A stretch of DNA of 9,311 nucleotides from an uncultured Clostridia bacterium. GTDB lineage: Bacteria > Bacillota > Clostridia > Lachnospirales > Lachnospiraceae. A model generated the notes under the pieces. It was not told where the DNA came from, made no database searches, and saw nothing but the letters and a program-made list of their open reading frames with translations. Shown here piece after piece: positions 1-4,554 of the stretch. The position numbers and the translations under genes were made by a program. Every line of letters starts with the position of its first letter. The stretch's first letter is position 1. Location: contig CAMZAI010000104.1 of NCBI GenBank assembly GCA_947304065.1, forward strand, positions 1 through 9,311, in the 5' to 3' direction.

Positions 1-528
1 CAGTCCGAAATTGATGCGCTGGTCTCGTTCCTTCAGCAGGGTAACGATTCTCAGGAGCCTGTTGCTATAGGCGACGTTCTCGACCAGAGCAGTATCGATA
101 AGCTTGTCGATATCATTCGTTTTAACAACAGCCACGGCGTAATGCTCAACAACGACACTACCGCCGCTATCCTCAGTGCAGGCAATGTTGATATCATTGC
201 TCCCGACGGAAGCACAGTCGACAGATCCGCATGCGAGCTCGTATTCAGGATCGCGGATTCCGGTATGGCCGAGATCATCTGCAAGAACACAAAGGACGGC
301 GCCGAATACAATATCTCTCCCGATTCGCTCAGACAGCGCAAGTATGTCGCTGAAGGCAGCAAGTGGGGTCTCGCTGTTTCACCCCGCCACTTCAACAAGA
401 TCGCGAACCTGTTCAGAGTCAACTATTCGCAGGATACCTTCAACGAGGTCGTTGCCCGTTTTGCCGAGATCACATACGGTTCGAAGGACGCAGAAGTATC
501 GAAGATCTACTTCCCTGTTGAGTCTTAA
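1..528 (+). CDS. Unrecognised protein with duplicated FliM/FliN-like N-terminal peptide (5' end missing)
   Basis: The reading frame is open from the first base to the TAA at 526-528, so the gene starts left of the window; the ATG at 142 is internal. About 175 residues are visible. They begin with QSEIDALVSFLQ, which resembles the 'LSQxEIDALL' peptide at the N-terminus of the flagellar switch proteins FliM and FliN/FliY, where in FliM it binds phosphorylated CheY. A second similar stretch, VLDQSSIDKLV, follows about 24 residues later. The rest (roughly residues 45-175) is a soluble, mixed-charge region with no membrane segment and no motif I can name; it does not read as the FliM or FliN C-terminal domain. 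The gene ends only about 10 bp before the riboflavin promoter, so it belongs to an upstream unit and no terminator is visible. Function unknown; a link to chemotaxis or a CheY-like receiver is only inference from the peptide. Confidence 0.8.
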   Translation, partial: QSEIDALVSFLQQGNDSQEPVAIGDVLDQSSIDKLVDIIRFNNSHGVMLNNDTTAAILSAGNVDIIAPDGSTVDRSACELVFRIADSGMAEIICKNTKDGAEYNISPDSLRQRKYVAEGSKWGLAVSPRHFNKIANLFRVNYSQDTFNEVVARFAEITYGSKDAEVSKIYFPVES

Positions 529-537
529 AGTTACCGC

Positions 538-566
538 TTGACATATCACGATACGAATATTAAAAT
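538..566 (+). promoter_or_regulatory. Sigma-70/SigA-type promoter of the riboflavin unit
   Basis: A perfect -35 hexamer TTGACA (538-543) is followed by a 17-bp spacer and TAAAAT (561-566), which matches five of six -10 positions. Transcription should start near 573, about 10 bases before the first paired base of the FMN aptamer, as expected for a riboswitch leader. It lies immediately after the stop codon of the preceding gene. Confidence 0.85.
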
Positions 567-582
567 TTCAAACGAAAGAAAT

Positions 583-690
583 TCTTCGGGGCGGGGTGCG
601 ATTCCCCACCGGCGGTACAGTCCGCGAACTGCTTTTGCAGCCGATCCGGTGCGATTCCGGAACCGACAGTATAGTCTGGATGAGAGAAGA
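583..690 (+). promoter_or_regulatory. FMN riboswitch (RFN element) aptamer
   Basis: The conserved RFN core is present in order: GGGGCGGGGTG...TTCCCCACCGGCGGT at 588-615, then AGTCCGCGAA, a variable hairpin CTGC-TTTT-GCAG, CCGATCCGG...TTCCGG, ACCGACAGT and AGTCTGGATGAGAGAAG. The closing P1 stem pairs TCTTC (583-587) with GAAGA (686-690). Members of this family bind FMN directly and switch riboflavin synthesis or transport genes off when FMN is abundant. Here the aptamer is followed by a transcription terminator and then ribU, so control by premature termination is the likely mode. Confidence 0.97.
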
Positions 691-701
691 TTTGTTATAC
701 A

Positions 702-726
702 GCAGCGCCTCTTCTTTGGCGGCTGC
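702..726 (+). promoter_or_regulatory. Expression-platform hairpin of the FMN riboswitch
   Basis: GCAGCGCC (702-709) can pair with GGCGGCTGC (718-726), leaving one bulged G and the loop TCTTCTTT. The loop includes TCTTCT (710-715), complementary to AGAAGA (685-690), which is the 3' strand of aptamer stem P1. The leader could therefore form either P1 plus this hairpin (FMN bound) or a competing P1-loop helix (FMN free). The pairing is visible; the switching role is inferred. Confidence 0.5.
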
Positions 727-742
727 CTAATACGATCGTTAT

Positions 743-775
743 GCCCTGTGTTTTCGGACACGGGGCTTTTTCTTT
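743..775 (+). terminator. Riboswitch-controlled intrinsic terminator
   Basis: A 9-bp stem, GCCCTGTGT (743-751) with ACACGGGGC (758-766, one G-T wobble), closes a six-base loop TTTCGG and is followed by TTTTTCTTTC. It lies between the FMN aptamer and the ribU start, the standard position for a regulated terminator, and should stop transcription when FMN is bound. Confidence 0.9.
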
Positions 776-819
776 CGAAAGGATTTCTTTTAAGAATTCT
801 AAGTCTAAGGAGAAAGAAA

Positions 820-1464
820 ATGGAAAATGAACAGACACTCACAGCACAGAACAAAGTAATGACCAGGCAGTCGGCCGCAGCGCGCACCAGGCTCCTCGCA
901 GGAGTAGGAATGCTCACCGCGGCAGCGGTAGTCCTCCAGTACCTGGAGTTCCCTATCCCGGTAATGCCTCCCTTCATCAAGTTCGACTTTTCGGACCTTC
1001 CCGCGCTCCTCGGCGCATTCGCTTACGGCCCCGTTGCAGGCGTGATCATTGAGCTCTTAAAGAACCTGATCCACTGCGCAGCTTCACAGAGCGCTACGGT
1101 CGGCGAACTCTCGAACTTCATCCTCGGCGCAGCATTCGTATTCACCGCAGGATTGATCTACAAGACGCACAAGAACAAAAAAGCCGCTCTCATCGGCGGT
1201 CTGCTCGGCGCACTGGCCATGGGTATCATATCGGTTCCTTCGAACCATTTCGTAGTTTATCCTTTTTACTACAACTTCATGCCCGAAGAGACCGTGCTCG
1301 CTGCTTACCAGAAGCTCCTTCCTTCGATGAAGTCCGTATTTGAGAGCCTGCTGGTATTCAACCTTCCCTTCACCATCGTAAAGGGACTGATCTCGGTAGC
1401 GATCTGCATGCTGATCTACAAGCCGCTCTCTCCTATCCTTAAGGGCGCCGCAAATAAACAGTAA
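820..1464 (+). CDS. ribU: Riboflavin ECF transporter substrate-binding subunit RibU
   Basis: A 214-residue hydrophobic protein, the usual size of an ECF-type S component with about six membrane helices. RibU binds riboflavin in the membrane and works with the shared energising module (EcfA, EcfA', EcfT), which is not in this window. The family signature is clear at residues 52-84: KFDFSDLPALLGAFAYGP, then GVIIELLKNLIH. Hydrophobic segments lie at roughly 26-41, 60-80, 98-114, 123-147 and 173-200. The start is ATG 820, preceded by the ribosome site AAGGAGA at 808-814. The frame is open further upstream to 538, but that stretch is promoter, riboswitch and terminator and cannot be protein. The FMN riboswitch directly upstream independently supports riboflavin as the substrate. 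The next gene, riboflavin kinase, starts 24 bp downstream and would convert the imported vitamin to FMN. Confidence 0.95.
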   Translation: MENEQTLTAQNKVMTRQSAAARTRLLAGVGMLTAAAVVLQYLEFPIPVMPPFIKFDFSDLPALLGAFAYGPVAGVIIELLKNLIHCAASQSATVGELSNFILGAAFVFTAGLIYKTHKNKKAALIGGLLGALAMGIISVPSNHFVVYPFYYNFMPEETVLAAYQKLLPSMKSVFESLLVFNLPFTIVKGLISVAICMLIYKPLSPILKGAANKQ

Positions 1465-1488
1465 TTCCGCTTGAAACACAGGAGCAAT

Positions 1489-1950
1489 ATGATCACACTT
1501 CCGTATACGATAAAAGGCAGAGTCCGCCACGGCAAGGAACTCGGCAGGACCATAGGGATGCCTACGGTAAACCTCGTCCCGGACGCAGATGCGCTCATCC
1601 CCGGCTCCGAAGCCACGGCTCCGGACAGTGACGAAAAATCTTCTGCCGGATTGAGCCGTTCCGATTTCGGAGTCTACTTCTCGGAAATTGATATCGACGG
1701 CAGAACCTGTCAGGGCGTCACCAATATCGGCATCCGCCCCACAGTGACCGCCGGCCGTGAAGAAAAGCCCGCTGTCACCATCGAGACCTTTATCTTCGAT
1801 TTTGAAGGCGATCTCTATGACCGCGAAATATCTGTCACTCTCCTGGCGTTCCGCCGCCCCGAGCAACGCTTCTCTTCTGTAGATGAGCTGTCGGCGCAGA
1901 TGCATAAGGATATGGAAGCCGGACGCGAATATTTCGCCTCTCACTTTTAA
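1489..1950 (+). CDS. Stand-alone riboflavin kinase (RibF C-terminal domain only)
   Basis: Flavokinase transfers the ATP gamma-phosphate to riboflavin to make FMN. The 153-residue product carries the kinase signatures: GRVRHGKELGRTIGMPTVNL (10-29, holding the PTxN nucleotide/flavin motif at 25-28), GVYF...GVTNIGIRPTV (61-86), and ETFIFDFEGDLYDREI (99-114) with the presumed catalytic Glu99. It ends in the family's C-terminal helix region. The FMN adenylyltransferase domain that forms the N-terminal half of typical bacterial RibF is absent, so this protein makes FMN but not FAD. Between the NL at 28-29 and GVY at 61 lie 31 residues rich in Ser, Asp, Ala and Glu, about 20 more than usual. ATG 1489 is chosen because AGGAG (1480-1484) precedes it; the in-frame TTG at 1471 has no ribosome site. 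It lies 24 bp after ribU and should be co-transcribed under FMN control. Confidence 0.92.
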   Translation: MITLPYTIKGRVRHGKELGRTIGMPTVNLVPDADALIPGSEATAPDSDEKSSAGLSRSDFGVYFSEIDIDGRTCQGVTNIGIRPTVTAGREEKPAVTIETFIFDFEGDLYDREISVTLLAFRRPEQRFSSVDELSAQMHKDMEAGREYFASHF

Positions 1951-1957
1951 AATAGTA

Positions 1958-1987
1958 CTGGCATTTATCGATACAGTGCTTTATAAT
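1958..1987 (+). promoter_or_regulatory. Promoter of the thrH-like gene, overlapped by a dyad
   Basis: A perfect -10 TATAAT (1982-1987) lies 18 bp after CTGGCA (1958-1963), which matches four of six -35 positions. The start codon is 28 bp further on. An inverted repeat, AGTACTG (1954-1960) with CAGTGCT (1974-1980, one G-T pair), spans the -35 and spacer. It could be an operator or a weak hairpin ending the riboflavin unit; it lacks a proper T-run. Confidence 0.6.
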
Positions 1988-2015
1988 CGAAAAAAACAAG
2001 CAGGGGGAGAATATC

Positions 2016-2624
2016 ATGAGTGACATGAACATAGTTTGTCTGGATCTGGAGGGCGTACTGGTCCCCGAGATATGGATCGCTTTTTCGGAGGCGAGCGGTA
2101 TTCCCGAACTTAAAAGAACCACCAGAGACGAGCCCGATTACGACAAACTCATGCGCTGGAGGATCGGCATCTTAAAGGAGCATGGTCTCGGCCTTAAGGA
2201 GATCAAGGAGACCATCGCGAAGATCGATCCGCTCCCGGGTGCAAAGGAGTTCCTCGACGAGCTCCGCTCCATTACTCAGGTTATAATCCTCAGCGATACA
2301 TTTACACAGTTCGCCTCTCCTCTTATGGAGAAGCTCGGCTGGCCGACCATCATGTGCAATACGCTTGAGGTGGCTCCGGACGGCGAGATCACAGGCTTCA
2401 GGATGCGCGTAAAGGATTCGAAGCTCTCAACTGTTAAGGCACTCCAGTCCGTGGGCTTTGAGACCATCGCAGCGGGCGACAGCCACAACGATCTCGGCAT
2501 GATCGCAGCGAGCAAGGCCGGTTTCCTCTTCAGGAGCACCGAGCAGATCAAGGCAGACCATCCCGAGTTCCCCGCATTCGAAGAATACGACGAATTCCTT
2601 GAGGCGATCAAAAAGGCATTATAA
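2016..2624 (+). CDS. thrH: ThrH-type HAD phosphatase (phosphoserine phosphatase / phosphoserine:homoserine phosphotransferase)
   Basis: This 202-residue soluble protein matches the ThrH family nearly end to end, including the hallmark start CLDLEGVLVPEIWIAF and TTRD-PDYDxLM. HAD motifs in order: motif I LDLEG with nucleophile Asp10 and Glu12 in place of the more usual second Asp, as in ThrH; motif II ILSDTF with Ser93-Asp94; motif III Lys133; motif IV GDSHND with Asp155 and Asp159. The founding Pseudomonas ThrH dephosphorylates phosphoserine and can pass the phosphate to homoserine, linking serine and threonine synthesis. The start ATG 2016 has a strong AGGGGGAGA ribosome site at 2002-2010. 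It has its own promoter and no neighbouring amino-acid gene, so the physiological substrate is not settled by context. A hairpin follows the stop codon. Confidence 0.9.
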   Translation: MSDMNIVCLDLEGVLVPEIWIAFSEASGIPELKRTTRDEPDYDKLMRWRIGILKEHGLGLKEIKETIAKIDPLPGAKEFLDELRSITQVIILSDTFTQFASPLMEKLGWPTIMCNTLEVAPDGEITGFRMRVKDSKLSTVKALQSVGFETIAAGDSHNDLGMIAASKAGFLFRSTEQIKADHPEFPAFEEYDEFLEAIKKAL

Positions 2625-2630
2625 AGATCA

Positions 2631-2659
2631 AGCGCAGAGCATCAGCCCTGCGCTTCTTT
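2631..2659 (+). terminator. Likely terminator after thrH
   Basis: AGCGCAG (2631-2637) pairs perfectly with CTGCGCT (2648-2654) across a 10-base loop and is followed by TCTTT. It starts seven bases after the thrH stop and overlaps the 3' end of the convergent minus-strand gene, so the hairpin serves the plus strand. The T-run is short and interrupted. Confidence 0.6.
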
Positions 2660-2992
2660 GAAATCATCTACTTCCGCGTCGAGGTCCGCGAGCAGCTGCC
2701 CGTACGCCTCCTGCGTGAAGGGATATTCCCTTGACCTGATTTTCTCTTTGTCCGTAGCTCCGTATGAATACGGCTCGGGCCAGGTCTCGACGGTCAGGAA
2801 TTTCTCCTTATCAGGCTTATCGCCTTCCTTCGCATCCTCGGGCAGGGGCAGTTCCCTCTCGCCCATTTTGATCCGGTAGCGCATTCCCTTGCAGCTTCCG
2901 AGGAAGGCCTGTTTATAGTTGTAAAAGTTGAGCGGCATGATGCAGTCTTCGCTCAAATACCTGTATTTCCCGCTGTTTTCGATATCATTCAT
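2642..2992 (-). CDS. Small conserved-looking protein of unknown function
   Basis: A 116-residue, highly charged soluble protein with no membrane segment, signal peptide or catalytic motif that I recognise. It is aromatic-rich, with PLNFYNYKQAFLGSCKGMRY (20-39) and TVETWPEPYSY (67-77) the most distinctive stretches, and an acidic C-terminus. It resembles short unannotated proteins I associate with Clostridia, but I cannot name a family. ATG 2992 is chosen because GGAG (3002-2999) precedes it with a 6-nt gap. Met19 (2938) would begin at PLNFYNYKQ and is a possible alternative without a good ribosome site. The gene converges with thrH, leaving 17 bp between stops, and diverges from the first hypB gene. 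It is transcribed alone. Confidence 0.75.
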   Translation of the reverse strand: MNDIENSGKYRYLSEDCIMPLNFYNYKQAFLGSCKGMRYRIKMGERELPLPEDAKEGDKPDKEKFLTVETWPEPYSYGATDKEKIRSREYPFTQEAYGQLLADLDAEVDDFKEAQG

Positions 2993-3010
2993 GTAAAACT
3001 CCGTTCCGTA

Positions 3011-3047
3011 TCCGCCAAAATTCCCGGCATCGATGCGCGGCGGCGGA
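3011..3047. repeat. Nested inverted repeats between the divergent genes
   Basis: TCCGCC (3011-3016) is the reverse complement of GGCGGA (3042-3047), and inside this pair lies a perfect 10-bp palindrome, GCATCGATGC (3027-3036). The element sits in the 87-bp gap between the small minus-strand gene and the first hypB. It could be an operator for either gene; chance cannot be excluded for arms this short. Confidence 0.4.
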
Positions 3048-3057
3048 CACTGTATTC

Positions 3058-3066
3058 ATTTTATCA
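3058..3066 (-). promoter_or_regulatory. Possible extended -10 promoter for the small unknown gene
   Basis: Read on the minus strand, TGATAAAAT (3066 to 3058) is an extended -10 element (TGnTAAAAT). No good -35 is seen at 17 bp, which is tolerable for extended -10 promoters. The implied leader is about 60 bases. Confidence 0.35.
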
Positions 3067-3079
3067 CAGGGAGTGTTTT

Positions 3080-3763
3080 ATGGACAATAAGGACGAAATA
3101 AAAATCATCGAACTGAAGGAATCCATCCTCGAGGACAATGACCGCGATGCGGACGTGCTGCGCTCCGAGCTTAAAAGCCGCGGCATATTCCTGATCAATC
3201 TGATGTCCGCCCCCGGCAGCGGCAAAACGAGCACTCTTCTCTCGCTCGCACCGTTCTTTAAGGACAGGCTCAAATGGGCCGTGATGGAGGCCGATATCGA
3301 TTCCGATGTGGACGCCCGCACGATGATCGCGGCAGGCATCCCCTCGATACAGCTCCACACCGGCGGCATGTGCCATCTCGACGCCGACATGACCAGACAG
3401 GGCATACGTGAGATCGGGGACATCTCTCCCGACCTCGTGGTACTCGAAAACATCGGTAATCTTGTCTGCCCCGCCGAATTTGACACCGGAGCGATGCTGA
3501 ACATGACTGTCTTAAGCGTCCCCGAAGGCGATGACAAACCGGTCAAGTATCCGCTCATGTATCAAAAGTCGGATATCATGGTCATAAACAAGATCGATAC
3601 TCTCCCGATCTTCGATTTTGATCCCGACGCCGCCGAAGCGGCTGCAAAAAAACTCAATCCTGCGATCAAAGTTTTCAGGATCAGTGCAAAAACCGGCGAA
3701 GGAACCGAGAAGCTCGCAAACTACATAATTTCCGAAATAAATCACGCAAAAGCAGTCAAATAA
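3080..3763 (+). CDS. hypB: HypB family nickel-chaperone GTPase, copy 1
   Basis: HypB is the GTPase that, with HypA, delivers nickel to [NiFe]-hydrogenase in the cytoplasm. This 227-residue copy has the whole G domain: Walker A SAPGSGKT (43-50), acidic MEADID (69-74), the metal-site motif HTGGMCHLDA with Cys98-His99, ENIGNLVCPAEFD with the third ligand Cys130, SVPEGDDKPVKYPLM (146-160), guanine-specificity NKID (170-173) and SAKTGEG (202-208). The N-terminal cysteine motif and His-rich stretch of some HypB proteins are absent, as in many archaeal and clostridial forms. AGGGAG lies upstream of ATG 3080. A second, diverged hypB follows after a 119-bp AT-rich gap. No hypA or hydrogenase gene is in the window, so the client enzyme is unknown; urease or another nickel enzyme is possible. 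Confidence 0.93.
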   Translation: MDNKDEIKIIELKESILEDNDRDADVLRSELKSRGIFLINLMSAPGSGKTSTLLSLAPFFKDRLKWAVMEADIDSDVDARTMIAAGIPSIQLHTGGMCHLDADMTRQGIREIGDISPDLVVLENIGNLVCPAEFDTGAMLNMTVLSVPEGDDKPVKYPLMYQKSDIMVINKIDTLPIFDFDPDAAEAAAKKLNPAIKVFRISAKTGEGTEKLANYIISEINHAKAVK

Positions 3764-3780
3764 TCACGAACAGCAATTCA

Positions 3781-3800
3781 TTTTGCAATTAATTCCAAAA
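3781..3800. promoter_or_regulatory. 20-bp near-perfect palindrome, candidate operator upstream of the second hypB
   Basis: TTTTGCAATTAATTCCAAAA reads the same on both strands except for one C:C pair, so 18 of 20 positions are symmetric. It starts 17 bp after the first hypB stop and ends 82 bp before the second hypB start. The AATTAATT centre makes a poor RNA hairpin and there is no T-run, so a dimeric DNA-binding site is more plausible than a terminator. The regulator is unknown. Confidence 0.5.
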
Positions 3801-3817
3801 ATACGCATTAGTTTTAA

Positions 3818-3846
3818 TTATGTACATCATAAGCAACTATTATAAA
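3818..3846 (+). promoter_or_regulatory. Possible promoter with a second dyad before the second hypB
   Basis: TTATG (3818-3822) and CATAA (3828-3832) form an inverted repeat around TACAT, and ATGTACAT inside it is itself palindromic. Just downstream, TATTATAAA (3838-3846) offers a -10 element; the -35 at the expected distance (TTATGT, 3818-3823) is poor and lies inside the dyad. A regulator bound here would block or recruit polymerase. Assignment is tentative. Confidence 0.35.
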
Positions 3847-3882
3847 TGCTCTTTAGCACATTAAACCGGGAAGTGGAGAACC

Positions 3883-4554
3883 ATGGGAGAAGTCAGAATA
3901 ATCACTGTAAATCAGAATATTACGGCCGATAATGATATGGCGGCAGATATGCTCCGCAAGCGGCTCGCCGCGCAGGGCACTTTGTTTTTGAATTTCATGT
4001 CGGGCCCCGGCAGCGGAAAGACTACCACCCTCACCGCTCTGATCAACCGCCTCAAAGACGATTACCGGATCGGCGAGATGGACGTCGACATCGAATCGCG
4101 TCTCGACGCTCAGCGCGTGGCCGACGCCACGGGCGTCGAAGCCCTGCAGATCCATAACTGCGGTCTGTGTCACATCGACGCCGACATGGTCACCAGAGCG
4201 CTCACAGAGTACGACACCGAAGGCCTCGATCTTCTGATACTCGAAAATATCGGGAATCTCGTCTGCCCCGCCGAATTTGACACCGGCGCGCATAAGAACG
4301 TCATGCTCTTAAGCGTCCCCGAGGGCGATGACAAGCCCCTCAAGTACCCGCTGATGTTTACGGTCAGCGACATTGTGCTGATCAACAAGATCGACACGCT
4401 CGAATACTTTGACTTCGACCTTGATAAGGCCAAAGAGCGCATCCTGAAGCTCAACCCGAAGGCTGAGATCTTCCCTATAAGCGCAAAAACCGGCGAAGGC
4501 CTCGATGAGGTCGTCGCCGTGATAAAAAGAGAGATCGGACTTATTAAAAAATGA
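3883..4554 (+). CDS. HypB family nickel-chaperone GTPase, copy 2 (divergent metal site)
   Basis: This is a 223-residue paralogue of the preceding gene, by eye about half identical in sequence. G-domain motifs: Walker A SGPGSGKT (40-47), MDVDIE (66-71), ENIGNLVCPAEFD with Cys128, SVPEGDDKPLKYPLM, NKID (168-171), SAKTGEG (200-206). The conserved Cys-His pair is Cys96-His97, but the preceding motif reads HNCGLCHIDA where copy 1 has HTGGMCHLDA: the usual T-G is N-C. This adds Cys93 and makes a C-x-x-C-H cluster. No Cys- or His-rich N-terminus is present. GGAG (3875-3878) precedes ATG 3883. An AT-rich gap with palindromes separates it from copy 1, so it may be transcribed independently. Its TGA directly abuts the TGA of the convergent phosphoesterase. 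It may serve a different metal or enzyme from copy 1, or act as its partner; neither is shown. Confidence 0.9.
   Translation: MGEVRIITVNQNITADNDMAADMLRKRLAAQGTLFLNFMSGPGSGKTTTLTALINRLKDDYRIGEMDVDIESRLDAQRVADATGVEALQIHNCGLCHIDADMVTRALTEYDTEGLDLLILENIGNLVCPAEFDTGAHKNVMLLSVPEGDDKPLKYPLMFTVSDIVLINKIDTLEYFDFDLDKAKERILKLNPKAEIFPISAKTGEGLDEVVAVIKREIGLIKK

Noticed and set aside
538..819. Upstream extension of the ribU reading frame to 538
   Set aside because: This stretch is occupied by the promoter, FMN riboswitch and terminator; the ATG at 820 has a good ribosome site and gives the normal RibU length.
1471..1488. TTG at 1471 as the riboflavin kinase start
   Set aside because: No ribosome site precedes it, while AGGAG at 1480-1484 fits ATG 1489.
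1084..1944. Long open frame on the minus strand (286 codons)
   Set aside because: It lies antisense to ribU and the riboflavin kinase, whose plus-strand products have clear family motifs; its translation is composition-driven and matches nothing recognisable.
3783..3798. Palindrome as a known nickel-regulator box (NikR or Nur type)
   Set aside because: The spacing and half-sites do not match the NikR consensus, and likeness to TTGCAA-type Nur half-sites is partial; naming a regulator would be guesswork.
3781..3800. Palindrome as an intrinsic terminator for the first hypB
   Set aside because: The arms are AT-rich, the centre is self-complementary with no real loop, and no T-run follows, so it would make a weak terminator.
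4156..4173. CxxCH in HypB copy 2 as a heme c attachment site
   Set aside because: The protein is a cytoplasmic GTPase with no export signal, and the C-H pair is the known HypB metal site; the resemblance to a heme c motif is coincidental.
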